A stretch of DNA of 64,000 nt from Progne subis subis (lineage: Eukaryota > Chordata > Aves > Passeriformes > Hirundinidae): the NCBI GenBank assembly GCA_022316685.1, contig JAKJHU010000038.1, positions 2,838,384 through 2,902,383 on the forward strand, written 5' to 3'. The notes beneath the pieces are model-generated. The model ran no database searches, was not told the DNA's origin, and was given only the letters and a program-made list of their open reading frames with translations. Below, one piece after another: positions 50,124-62,880 of this stretch (position 1 is its first letter; each line of letters opens with the position of its first letter). The translations under genes and the position numbers were made by a program.

Positions 50124-53100
50124 GGAGTGGGGGCGCGGCGGGGCGGGAAAGCGAGGCAGGGATGCCGCGGCCGGCTCCGGGCCTACCGGCGCTCGCTCTC
50201 CCGTAGGCAGGGCTCGTTCACTGCGGCGGTCGCACCCGGCACTGCAGCGGCGGCTGCTGCAAACTTTATCCGCCCGGCAGCGGGGGGCGGCGGCTCTTGC
50301 CAGAGCCCGCCGCGCCCCGCCCGGTGCGGATCGGCGGAGGTGCCGCGGTCCTGCGGTGCATCGTCACTCCAGCCTTGAACTGCTGGTTCGCGCTGGGACC
50401 CCGGCAACTCCGCAGATGCGCTCTGTGTGCTTTGTGTGTCCTCGCTGTGTCCGTGGATGCGCACATGTGCGTGCATCCGCTTAGATTACTCTGCATTTTT
50501 TCCGGTGATTTCATCGGGTAGGTAAATCTCACTCGTAGATCTGCTGCTCACGTGACAACTCTCTCTTAATCAGTATATATACGTATATGCTTATTAAAAC
50601 TATTTCGTTTTCTCACTCACTGTTTCATCTTGTTCGCATCTCCTCGTACCCCTCGGCCCTATGCCCGTCGATGGCACCTAAGGCCAGTGGGGCATTACAG
50701 CTTCGTTCTCACCCCAGCCAACCTGCTTTTGACCTGCTTTGCCGTGTAAGTTTAACCCGTCTGCTGGCCCCCTTCCATGTCCCTGTAGGAAGGGGACTTT
50801 CTTGGTTGTGTGCTTCAGCACTTTGTTCACGTGTCCAACTAATGCAGATCAGATGTGTTCATTCTCCATTCCCTTTATTTAGATAAGGTTATTTTGAACT
50901 TTACTTTGTGAAATGCTAACTGTTGTTGAAAGTATGTACGATGGAAAGTTTTTCATCATTTGGCCTAGATGCTGCTTGTTGCTAATGATCTACTGTGGGA
51001 AAACTTGCTTTTATTTCTGTGTAACATTTTAAACTTCTAGCAAATACTGCAGATGGCAAAGACCAGCTCTGATTGCTGTTTCTTACAAATAAGGCCACTT
51101 AAGTGAGAAAAGTCTAGGTGACTTGCCTGCTGGTGCTGTTGATTATCTTCAGTCTTATACTAATTGCTAATTGTTGTCAGGCTGATGACAACCAGAACTG
51201 CATGTTATCGATCTGGAAGTTGTGTGTACTCAGTTTTGTCATTAAGCTTTTTTATTTTCCACAGGCAGAAGCAAAATAGTTGAGAAAAGTACTTCTTCCT
51301 TAAAATGGGATGGCTTTTTGTTGACCCAGGTGGTGCCTTTGTGTTTCTGTTTGTACTTCCAGGCTGTGAAGAGACCAAGGAGGAATGAGGGTTCAGGTGT
51401 TCGGGTCCCTGGAGGTGGCTGAATTGATTCAGTGTTGAGCAGGTGTTGCCTGTGGAGGCCCCCAAAAGTATGGGTTTACTGGGCAGAGGACTCTGTCTTC
51501 CTCAGTCTGGGGAATGGATCAAAGTTAGCCAGGTGGAAGTGGTTCTACTAGCGTAAAGGTGTATCTTTGCTGATACACCTCTTCTGAGATGAAAAAGGCC
51601 TCAAAGGTGATGGATTAATCCTTGTCTAGGGTGTAATATGATTATTATGAGTTACTTGAATAATAGTTATTTTCTGTTACAGTACCTGTAGAATGCTTGT
51701 GTGAGAATTTCCTTAAGAAACTCCTTTCCTCTTTATTCTTTCCAATTAAAAGCTTTTGTTTTTTGATATGTAAACTGTAATCATAACTGCTCATATATAT
51801 TTATATATGTACTTTGAACAAGTGGATGCTAAATTGGACTAGCAGATACTGATCTGTAGAGAAATTTTTTTGCTAGTTACCTATGGGTGCTCCTTAATAT
51901 TGATGTTATTTAACTGAATGCCTAGGGAGTAAATTGGTGTCTGGGTGTATTGAATCACATTCTTGGACGCACTGAACTTGCCTGCTGTAATTTCACTAAA
52001 CTTAGGTTTCTTCCATGACTTTCTTTGAAAGCTGATGAGATTTATTTTGTACCGCTTGACTAAAAAAATCTTGTGTTTAGTCAAAGATGGGGTTTTTTAT
52101 TAAGACCTTTTATTTGTTCTCTTAATTTACAGGAGACTCACTATGAGATGAAATTTAGTCTGGATGCTATTAAAAACAGTAGAAAAACCCCAACTGAACA
52201 TGCCCCACCCCACTTTCTAAAAAAAACCCAACCAAACCAAGTCCTCTGTAAATTCCATGGGTTTGACCACATGCTAACATAATTTTGGAGCTGTAGGATG
52301 AATGTTGTTGGTTTTAATGAAAGTGGTAAGGGACTCTTAAAGAAACTTTTTTGTATCTGAGGGAGGAGAGAATGACACAGTCTGAACTTGGTACAGCAGC
52401 AACCCTTTGCATGCTCTATGCCAGGGTTAATTGCATTGTGAACAGGAGTAGTTACCACTTGCTGAAACCAGAGCTTTCACCTCTGGAGAGCACTACATAC
52501 TTCTCCCTGAGGAGCTGGGTAGTGTCAGCTGAGTTCAGTTACAACAGCCCTTTCCCAGTTAAATGAGAAAAATGACCGTGCAGTGAAGCACCATTGTGGG
52601 CTTTGCAGGAGGAAAGATACACCATAATCACGATACTTCCTGACAGAATAGACTTTAGCTGCTTTGGTAACTAAAGCAGAGAGACAAGAATGGCTGTTTT
52701 AGGAATGTTTAAAAGTTTTGGTGAGGATTATGAAATGAAGGTAATTGTTAGTCTTGTGGGCCATCTCCATCATTTGGATTTAGCAGTTGGAGAAGTTCTG
52801 TTCTCCTTCTCTATGAGAACGTGAACTTAATGCTCACCTGTTGAGCCACATGCTATGTTGAAAACCAAGGCCACATGATATGGATTTCCAATGAAAAGCC
52901 TTTTTTTTTTTAAATTTTCTGTCTGTTGTATTCTTCATGATGGCTGGGAAATTCAAGTGTCTGCTGAGGAGAAAACACTAGCTTTAAGGAGTGCTTCTAG
53001 ATGAGATGTTATTCCAAGTCTGCTTTATTTTTTAGGTGGCTGGCCAGTTCTCTGTACACTCTTTGTGTGCAGTTTCATGATGCATTTAATCTGCTCTAAC

Positions 53101-53570
53101 AGGCAGCTGCTGAAAGGATCGCATTGATGTGACAGCGAACTAGTTCTTCTGCTGGGTCAGTTTTCTGCTGGATCAGATTCCCTGTTTGACTTGGTACATG
53201 ACTTTGTGATTGATAGGTTTCATGCAAGGAAGAGGCTCTTCCGATTAATGCCTAGATGCTTATGTTTTCTGGAGTGGGGGAAAAACATTCTGATTGCTCT
53301 CTGTAAATGTATAGTGTAAAGAGGAAATCCTTACATTAATTCAGATTCATACAGGCTGTCCATATAAAAAAGCACTTCGGCCTCAGAAGGGGATTCCAAA
53401 TTGTTAGGAAAGGAGGATCCAACCAACCTTCTGGCAGTAGTTAGAGGGATAAGAACTATAATTGCTATTAAGGTAGAGCCAGATTTAATTTCATGAAGAC
53501 CTGGGAGATCTCTTTCTAAGATTTTAATGCATTGAAATGGCCAGTGAATTTTAATATGTGTGGAGGGGAT

Positions 53571-53630
53571 TTTGTTGTTTTTTGGTTTTGTTATTGTTGG
53601 TTTTTTTTTTTTTTTTGTTTTTTTTTTTGG
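53571..53630. repeat. T/G-rich low-complexity tract
   Basis: About 60 nt of T runs broken mainly by G, in STK39 intron 1. A second T16 run lies at 53957-53972. Confidence 0.85.
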
Positions 53631-55491
53631 TAAGATGAATGTGACGTAGATTAAAAAAAAAGGCAGCTAATAAAAGCAATACCGTGAGAGATGTTCTTAT
53701 GCCATTTGGGTTTATAACCAAGTATTCAGAATAAAATAACTGAAATAGTTTTCTTTGAATTTGCCATGTACGTATATGAGGTTTTTTCATCAGAAGCAAT
53801 ATAAATCTCCACAGAACAAGCATTAACACTTTATTTAATTTTTAGGGTTTTTTTTAAATCATCTTTCTACATTTCAAATTGTAATGAGCTCCACATCATC
53901 TGGATGAGACAAAGCAGCATTAAATCTTGGTTGTTTTTTTCATTTTGGGTGCGTGGTTTTTTTTTTTTTTTTAATTATTTTTGCTTAGGTATGATCTAAT
54001 AGCTTTGACTTTATTTTGGAAAACTACTTTGGAGTTGATGCTTCTCTGCCAGATATAATTTATTGTCATCCTGCATTGGTGGAAGGTGGATTCTGTTATG
54101 GAGAAGCAGTGGATTATCTTGTGTTTAGGTTGGGTACTAGTTTCCATTATAAAATTATATTTCTCTCTCCTGCTGCAACTGACTTGGAAAATTATTTTGG
54201 CTGGGAAACAGCCAGAATTAGATTGAAATAAAGGGTTACTTTTATGAGACAGATTATCTATATTGGCTGCAAATCATTAAAAAGTTACCTTAGTTGAACT
54301 TGTGTGTTTGTCTAGTTTTTTTTCCTAACTTCGAGCTCAAAAATATCTTGTGGTTTGTTGCCTCATAAGGTGCAATGTTGCTAAGTCATATGTGTTGGGG
54401 TTTTGAGTAGAACAAGTTCAGTTACCATGTGAGGCTGTTCTGCTGATTTTATGGTTCTTATTGTGAGCAGCCTGTGAACTGTTCTTGGTTACTGGCTCTG
54501 AGGTCTTTGGTGGTGTTTCCAAGGTATGATATTTACTTTTTCTTTCCCTGCTGTATGTATTGCTAATGGCTCTTTGTCTGACAGAGAATAGACTCTCCTA
54601 TATTTGTTCTTATCAGAGATCTTTGACTGTTGGAGCAGTCTCTATGATCCTCAGGAACCCATGCTCACGTTGGTAGTGCTGTATGCTGTTTTGAAAAGCC
54701 TCTCTATAGTTAGAGGTAAAATTACAGTTTTCTGTTGTTGTTCTGTTATTAAGATGCTCATGTCTCATTCACGTTTTCCAAAATTTCTTATCCCTGTGCC
54801 AAATCAGGATTTTTTTTAAAATTTAAAGGTATTTCTTTTGCAGTAGGTTTTATGTATGTGCTGTAAGTTAAATCACACTGTGCTGAATGAAATACCACAC
54901 TAGCAACTAAAACTATGGCAAAATTTCGTATTTGCTCTTCCAAAACCTCCATAATTCTTGCATGAGAAGCTGCATAATTTGATAAGTAATACTTAATGCT
55001 ACCTAAGGTCTTTGTACCAAAACTTTTTGTAAAAGGATAAATGTGCCTGCCTTAATTCTGCTGCAAAGTAAATTCTATTCCTTATCAATAAATCTTAAAA
55101 GTTATTATGGCAGCCTAAGCATATTGTACATGTACATATTAAATACAGCCTTTGTAATATTAATTGTAACTTAGTACAACTGCAGCTTGACAGAAAGGAT
55201 TTAATTTTGTAAATTAAATTTTATGTTTTGGGAAATAATTGGTTGATATTTTCTGTCTGCTAGTATCTATCTGTAGAAACTGTGGAAATATTAAATCCCC
55301 ATTTAGTATTTTAATAAGGAGTGGATTTTAATTCAGTTGCCAGGGTAAAGGTGGTCACGGCCCCATTTAAAAACACCTTGTGGAACATTCACAGTGCTGT
55401 GCTGCTAATGAGGCTGTGCAGAGCTTGAAGTTGTTAATTATTTGCTTTGTTTCCACATGGTAGTGTTGGGGAAGGGACCTCTGTCTTGGCG

Positions 55492-55545
55492 CTTTTTTTT
55501 TTTTTTCCCTTTTCTTTTCTTTTTTCTTTTTTTTCCTTTTTTTTT
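55492..55545. repeat. 54-nt uninterrupted polypyrimidine tract
   Basis: Only T and C for about 54 nt, with CTTTTCTTTTCTTTTTTC-like spacing. The complement is a lysine-rich chance frame. Such purine/pyrimidine strand asymmetry can adopt triplex (H-DNA) structure. Confidence 0.9.
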
Positions 55546-55746
55546 GATGGAAATGCATTAGAAATACCCAGATTGGAGACGTGGCTGTACATAGCTGTAG
55601 TTTTCATTGGTTCAAAGAGGTTAAACTTTAAGTGATTCAATGGTCAAATGTCGTTATATAATCTAGTGAATTTTAAAACAAAATTAACTCATGCAATTGG
55701 AATTCAGACTTGTCAGGAAAAAGATTAAAAGATTAATTGTAAATTG

Positions 55747-55764
55747 AAAAAAAAAAAAAAAAAA
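55747..55764. repeat. A18 run
   Basis: Homopolymer of about 18 A in STK39 intron 1. No recognisable source element. Confidence 0.9.
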
Positions 55765-58700
55765 GCTTCCTTTGGGTTTCTCCTGATTGCAAGTAACCAG
55801 GATATTAACCTTGTTTTATAGTTACCTTGTTAACTGGAAGGGTAAAGGAACATATATCAATACATCAGGCAGTTGGCTGGTGCTGTGTAATGGTAATTTA
55901 CAGAAAATATGCTTTCCTGCTCTTCCAATCTGTCTACTTCCCTATTGGGTGGCTCTCTTCTCCCTATGCTTTCTCTTTCTTTTCCATCCAAGTTCTTCTT
56001 ACATTTAAGGCTGACTACCTCTGGAACCTGGAATGTCCTGGCTCCACAGGAGTTGCTTGAGTGTGAGAAGGGGAGCCACTCTACTGGTGAGTGTGTAGAA
56101 ATTTGAAGGGATTGCCTGATTTTGCCTCTTGCTAAGTGCTACAAGAGCAAGGCTTTGCATCTTCAGAGTAGAACTACTTAAAACCAGAACTGTGCTTTGA
56201 TGGCAGGGGTCAAGTTCAGATCTGGCAGAGCTGTTTTAGAGTGGGTCAAATGTTGTTCTGCAACAACTTTAGAACTGCTTTACTTTTTTCCTTTCAGTGA
56301 AGAATCACTTTCTCTTAGGTCCTAGACCAGTTGTTTTTTTTTCCTGAATCTCTTTGTCAAATGGAGCTTGTCTTTGTTAACTGGAAACAAAACCACATCT
56401 GTTCTGATTGGCTTGAGGGGAAAAAACAGTTAGCTGTCCATGCAAAGGAGATGTGGGTGGCTCGTATAGGCTACTTGCCTGGGTCGTATTTAGTTTTTGT
56501 GTGCACTGCCTTGTTTCTCTCTTTCTCTTCCCCCATCTGACCCTCCAAAATAGTTAGGAGCTGTAAGGCAGCAGTTGATAGAGGCCTTTTCTTCTACCAG
56601 TAATAAGAGTAATTCTTAGTGTTTAAAGAATAGGCCCTAAAAATCAAATTAAGTTAGCTACTCTTGTTAACTTCTTGGGTTTGCTAAAGTCACTGGGATA
56701 CTGCTGAGCAGGGGTTGCAGAGGAGCACAATGCTTGAAGCACTTGGAAAACCAATATGTCACTAGGACATTTTCTGGTGCCCAAAATTGGAAGTGAGTTT
56801 CCCCTCATCCCCAAAAAATCATACTTAATATATGTTGATACTTCTTACCCTATGTAAATAACAAATGAGCTGTATTGAATGAGTGGAATTTTTCTTATTT
56901 TTTGCCTTTTACAGCACAACCTTTCCAGTGGAGCTTTGCTAGATTTCACTGTTTCTTGCTAAGTTTGAATGTCTTTGGATGTGCACAAGGGTTGCATGGT
57001 TGAAGCTTGTGAGTGTAAGAACATTATCAGGCAGCAGTGGTAGAATGAGGTGAGACTGGTATGGTATAAAAGTCTGGAGAAAAGAATTCTCTCTAAAATG
57101 TTATTTTTTCTTTCTCTTTATATACACATATCTACCTATCTATATGCAGTCTTTATATGCAGTTCTAGGTTCTGTGTAGTTGTGTACACCTCTGTAAATG
57201 AAGCAACTGCTGTTGAATGCTCGTCTCTTTCATTCTTTGAAGGGGTTTGGCTGCTGTCCTCCCTTGCTGACCCTAGGGTTCTGTGGAGGTGGGTGCAGCT
57301 TCCTTCTGCACAGTGCTTCTGGCTGGAGACCATGCTTTGGTAGGAGTGCTAGACTGAAAAGATGGGGGTAAAAAACCCAACCTTGTCCTGAGGCAGAATA
57401 TGTATTAACGAGAAAAAACAAGGGGAGTATACTGGGATAAACAAGCTATCAATCATGTACCTAACAGTGCTGGAGAAATCTAATTTTTTCCTGAAAATGC
57501 TGTCGAGTTAGAGTTACTTTGAGAAATGGTTAAATTCAGGGGATGGATACTTGGGGAATGGTAGGAAAGAGGAAGCAGCTTAATCTTCATGGAGAAATGT
57601 GCATGTTTCCTGGCATTTAGGCAGTCTTCAATTGACTGTTGACTGTTCTGTAGAAAAGTTGTATGGCAGTGGTGAGATGCTGAGAGTGCTGATGAAGATG
57701 GTGGGTTTTAAGGAGTCCCTCCGAACAATTCCCAGTACGTTTTTCCAGGGTTGCTGTTTGTGACAGTCCTGCGGCCTTCTTGCAAGAGAAGCTGAGTGAT
57801 AAGTTTGACCAGTATTCTCCATTTGTTAGCTGAAGTAATAAGTTTGTGGCACTAGTGGAGTTAATATTTTCAGTCCTTTGCCCATGATGTTTGACTAGGT
57901 ATACTGCTTTACTCAGCAGTGCAGTGAAACTTCAGTATGATAAATTATCTGTCTCCATTAATCCTTTGTCTTTACAAATAACAATTTCTGAATCATTTTA
58001 TTAGCCTAGTAAGTCCTGTGGATATCTATATGCCTCTAAGGTATTTTGATTGTAAGTTAAATATAGATGAAACTTGAGAAATGTCCTGTTGGCTGATATA
58101 ATGATTATGTTATATAGCTTTTGAGCTATGTTTCTGCACAGAATTAGAAGCAGACCGGAAATCTGAAGCTTTTCCATGTTTCTAATCATGTTTTCAGAAG
58201 AATCGTGTACTTAAAGGTCTTGAAGGTCAAGGTCCATATTGAATGTTGATGTGCCAAGAATATCTGATTCAGGGTAGTGGTCCAAAAATAGTTAATTTAA
58301 CTGACCAGAAAAATACTGTGTATTTGTTAATCATGGTTTCTGTCTTTTAGGAGTAATATGAACAAGAGCATAAACTTGAGCTATTGCTTTAGACTTCTGA
58401 GAAGCAGCATACTTGGATTCAGAAGCATAGCTATTTAATGATAAAGTTGCTTTTTCTTCTCACTTTTTTGCTTTGAATATATTTTATTACAGGGATTGAA
58501 TTTAAGCTTCTATTTTATTCCTCTTAGTGTCTTGTGCTTCCAGACTCCAAGCCACTTCAGACTAATTATAGGAACTCATTAGAATTAGATTAGAATCACC
58601 TAATGAAAGTTTTATGATAAGATAATATTTATATTGCTCTAACTCTTCCATTGTTTCATGAGAAGCAATATATGAGAAATAGGTAAGTTTTCTGCTTGTA

Positions 58701-61700
58701 GTGTGTGTCACAGTAGACTCAGATTCTAGGAGACACATTTTGTTGGGGTGAACTAGCTGAAGATTATTTGTAGCTCAACACTGCTGTACTAATTAGAGAT
58801 CTTTATGACACTACAGTAGCAATAATGCCTTTGTTTTGGTAGATTGCTGTTTTTCATTCTTGGCAGAGAATGATGCACTCTGTGGTAACATCCGGAATAC
58901 TTAGAAAATACTGCGTTCACGATATTAGAATTTTCCAAGTGTTTACTTTCAAACTAAATGAGAAACAATAAAATATGCCGACTAAATCACCACCAGAATT
59001 TTTTTATAGCGCTACTTTAGAAATGAATAGTAATTCTTTTTTAACAGCTTTTATCTAGGCAGGAGATCTGACTCAGCATAGCAAATTTTCAGTTTGCCCT
59101 CTTTTTATAAGGGAGTTCTGATGGTATCCTGGTAAGGTAACTTTTGGTTCCACAGTGAATACCAGATACCAAGTTCTCCCACAGTTGTACAGAGACATTT
59201 TCAGCATGGGTTTTGCTTTCCAGTTGTATGCTTATTGAATAAAATAATGTGATTGAGAGGAGAGATCATTCTAGATACAGAACCTGACTTTTCACTGCTT
59301 AGTTCAGTTTCATACCCTTTAGTTCATTAAGCTCTTAAAATACTACACTTTATGTTACTTCATAATCACAACTTTGGAAACATGATAGTGAAGGGAGTGT
59401 AAGCAGACTAGGTGTATAAAGTGGTTCTAAGATTCCTCAAGCAGACCTGAAAGTTGTAGAATTTCTGAGAAAAGCATAAGTTCTACAAACTGGAGGAGAG
59501 ATACTTAATTTGCATTTCACATTTGATGCCCATTAATGTATTGTATGTTTTAAGTAGTGTATTTTGTGAGAAATTCAACATTTTTTGGGGTCAGGACTAA
59601 TTTTTTTTTTTTTGCTAATTTTCTTGTTTGTTTAGGTTCAGCTGAATTTATTAAGTTGCTTCTGTGTATTGGTTGTTCCCTCCATACCCTTCTTTTTTAG
59701 CAAAAGTAAGCAGACTAATTTTGCAGTGCATGAAATGCACACTCTGCACCAGAGAATAAGATCTATTTTCTCCAGAGGATCTGATAATCAAGCTTGCCAC
59801 TAAGGCAACAGAGAGGTTCTTTCAGATATCCTTGGCAGAATGACGATGGCACCAAAATGTAATTAAAATTTAAGTTTTATTTTGTTAACAAGATACTATA
59901 TTTACTATAACACAGATTTTTTTATTTTCTTAGAATGGCACAGAATTTCTACAAACAGAACTGGTTTAGAACAATTTCTAAGTAGCATAATAGAGAGCTG
60001 AAGATTTCTTGTTGACTACATCCTATCTTAGGATTTCTTATCAACTAAGTAATACAAAATTGATAATACAACTTAACTTACTATTTCCAGTCACTGGAAC
60101 CCTCTGCAGATTGCGTCAAACCCAATACATTGTTTGATGTATCAATATAACAATCATAATCTAGACTGGAAGATAGGAGTCAGTCCTCAGAGGTAACAGA
60201 TGGTGATGGAAGCATCTCTGGCCACAAGGGTCGTGGGTTTCACTGTCCACCAGCAGCCTGAATCCAAGTTCCTTGCTCAGCACTTGTGCTTGATGTTACA
60301 GGCAGTTCTAGTATTCCCTATGCTGTTATGCTTCCCAGTGACGAGTTCCTCACCAGCACTGGGACCTGGGATGTTCAGTGCTGGTACAGAAGAGAGTAAT
60401 CACCGTGATTCCCAGGAATCTTGAAGCTGATAGGGAGAGGAAGCAGAAATCCGCTTGTCTGCGTGGTTTACAGGACCTTCAGTGCCTGAGAATAAGGGGC
60501 ATATGGAAAGGAATGCATGTGACCTGTTCAGTCACAGAGAATAGCCGCTTGCTGTATAAAGGGGTGTTAGTTATGCTAACCACATTATAAGGGGTCAGGA
60601 GCAGGGCCTGCGGGTCCCACCAGTCTTGCCCTGACATTTCCACAAGGCAAATTCCAGTCCTAGTAACTTCAAAGTCTCAAATAGAGGTGATTGTGGATTT
60701 TTTTATATAGACATTTCTCGCCGATAAATAACACTTCTTATGAAGATATTTGAGGTGTGGAGCAGAGCAAAAGGAGTAGTCTTAAGTAATGTTTATACTA
60801 GGGGTTTTCCCTAGACAGTTCCTTTTCAACTTTATTTAGATGGCTCACCTATTTTAAAGGACAAGCCAGGGAGAAAGTAACACCTATTAAAAGTGGACTG
60901 CTTTTGTTTAGGTTTTCCTTAACAGTTGTGATGCTGACATTTCCATGACAGGTTTACTTGAATGCCCCAAACATAGTTAATGGTCATCCTTGGACTTTTC
61001 AATCTAATCTTAGTGTGTTGATGGCATTGTATCAAGCTGACATGTGCTGAGCTCTGCATGGCTCTGGGCAGAAGTCTCCTTAACAAGAAAGTGGCTGAAA
61101 GCAAAAAGCCATCACTCAGGCTAATATTTCATTTCAAAGCTGAACACAGTCACTATTAAATAAACTTATGTCAGATCTAAATATATCTAGTTTCACTTTC
61201 TAGCCACAGATTTCTTAGATACCGTTATCCGTGAGAGTGGAGCTCTTAAAATTCTTTTAGCCGTGGCTGGTGGTGATAACTGATTATTCTTCAGATAAGA
61301 AAGATGTTTCAGAAGAGATCTTGCAGTGTAGTGTGTCTGAGCTCTCTGATGGAAGGAAGTAAGACTTGTATTTTCCAGATCATTGATAGAGCTTCTCTAC
61401 TTTCTTGTACTGTTCCAATTTGTCTTATTTCCTGAATAATTAGTTTGTGATTGACACTTATTTGCTATACTCTGATGCTAGAACCCTCTGTATTCAGCAA
61501 AGTAGTTGTATTTTCACATGCTTTTTGCAGAAAGCTTTATTTTGTTCTACAGGGAGCTATATCATAGCAAACATCAAAATATTTTCTGTAATATATCTAG
61601 GCAAAATGTCTGTTATAACCAGTTCTTTTACTATTTTAGTGAGAAAATAAAGAGAATAGCTCAGAAAGCTAGGTCATTCCCTCCTGTGAATGTTTTTCTT

Positions 61701-62732
61701 GCATGTGGGGGTTTATTGCTGATTGTGAATCCCCTTTCCTTTTTCCTTCTGTTTGGAGAATATGTTATCTGGTTAATGCTGAAGCTTGCTTTATCTTAGC
61801 CTTAGCACAGGTTGTCTTAATGCTTGGATAGAACTTTTCTATAATGCATAATCATTTTGACATCAGCATTTAGGCTATTTGTGACTTCACTGCAATCACA
61901 GAAATATCTGTATATCATATTTGGAGAGGTTTTTCTGGATTGTTTATGCAATGGGCTTTTAAAAAGTAGCATGGTATAAGCTGGATCTCAGATTTTGTGT
62001 AAGCTAATTTCCCACTAAACGGTAAATACAACAATTGAGTTAACCCTGTGGTTCTGTAGCCATAATAGTGATGTTTTTATTTGTCAAACTGCAAAACAAA
62101 TTCATTGGGAAATTATAGAGATTAATTGTTGAATGTTGAAAATGCAGAAGTAGCAATTCTATGTGTGGGCATTGATTTCATGTAATGCTTAGTGTATTTA
62201 AGTGAATTATGTCATAATTGCTAGGATAAGCAAAGTAATATCCAACTGAGCTATAAGGAGAGAGATTTGATCCCAGCACAAATTCAGAACACAGAGTTGG
62301 TAGGAATTGTTAGTAAATTGTATTTACATGATTATTGTGAAGTTCTTAAGAGCTTAAGTATTTGTCATGTGAAGAGGTAAAGGGAAATAATGGCTCATTT
62401 TCTGTGAAGAAGCAAAGTTCAGAAAGATGTGTTCAGTATGGAGGTGTAAGTGAACTTTTATCTGATTTATAACTTATTTTAATCAGTGGAAGTAATATGA
62501 AAGAAAGTGAGTAATACTGAAAGTTGTCTAGAGTATTGTGGGGTAAAATCTAGAAACCGAAAGGAATTAAACATTCTTTGTTCTCTGTTTGTTAACAGAG
62601 TATTGCTTTGCCGCCAACAGAATTAATTATTTTGAAACTGAAGAGACTAGTTTGGCCCAGTGCTGCTATGGAATATTTTGAAGGGCTGATTGGTTCATAA
62701 CACCTTTAGTAATGCTGGAAATATGCTACACA

Positions 62733-62748
62733 ATGTTGCGTGCAACAT
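62733..62748. repeat. Short inverted repeat, 7-bp arms
   Basis: ATGTTGC GT GCAACAT. A short near-palindrome in STK39 intron 1. Confidence 0.8.
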
Positions 62749-62853
62749 ACAGCGCAAACAACATAGCTTTTCAAGCTTGTATACAAGTACAGGTGCTTTG
62801 TATGTTACATAAAAAAAACTCCACGTGTATTCATGTGTAGAAACCTAATGTAG

Positions 62854-62880
62854 ATTTGTGCACAGTTTTTGTGCACAAAT
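62854..62880. repeat. Inverted repeat, perfect 10-bp stem, 7-nt loop
   Basis: ATTTGTGCAC (62854-62863), loop AGTTTTT, then GTGCACAAAT (62871-62880). It lies about 110 nt after the 7-bp inverted repeat. Confidence 0.9.

Larger units (their letters stand above)
49380..50370 (+). promoter_or_regulatory. STK39: STK39 CpG island: promoter, 5' UTR, exon 1, start of intron 1
   Basis: This roughly 1 kb block is strongly GC- and CpG-rich and is centred on STK39 exon 1. GC boxes occur upstream of the start codon (for example GGGCGGGCGG at 49881-49890 and AGGGCGGGAG around 49905-49914). No TATA box is evident, as usual for a CpG-island promoter. ATGGCGG at the start codon resembles a YY1 element (AAnATGGCGGC). 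The transcription start is not resolvable; 49700-49950 is plausible. Boundaries were judged by eye. Confidence 0.85.

Noticed and set aside
49045..50484. 479-codon plus-strand open frame over the STK39 CpG island
   Set aside because: Its right two thirds is low-complexity Arg/Ala/Pro/Gly sequence from a stop-poor GC island. It overlaps the true STK39 exon 1 in another frame, and no domain or familiar sequence is visible. Transcript evidence would be needed to revive it.
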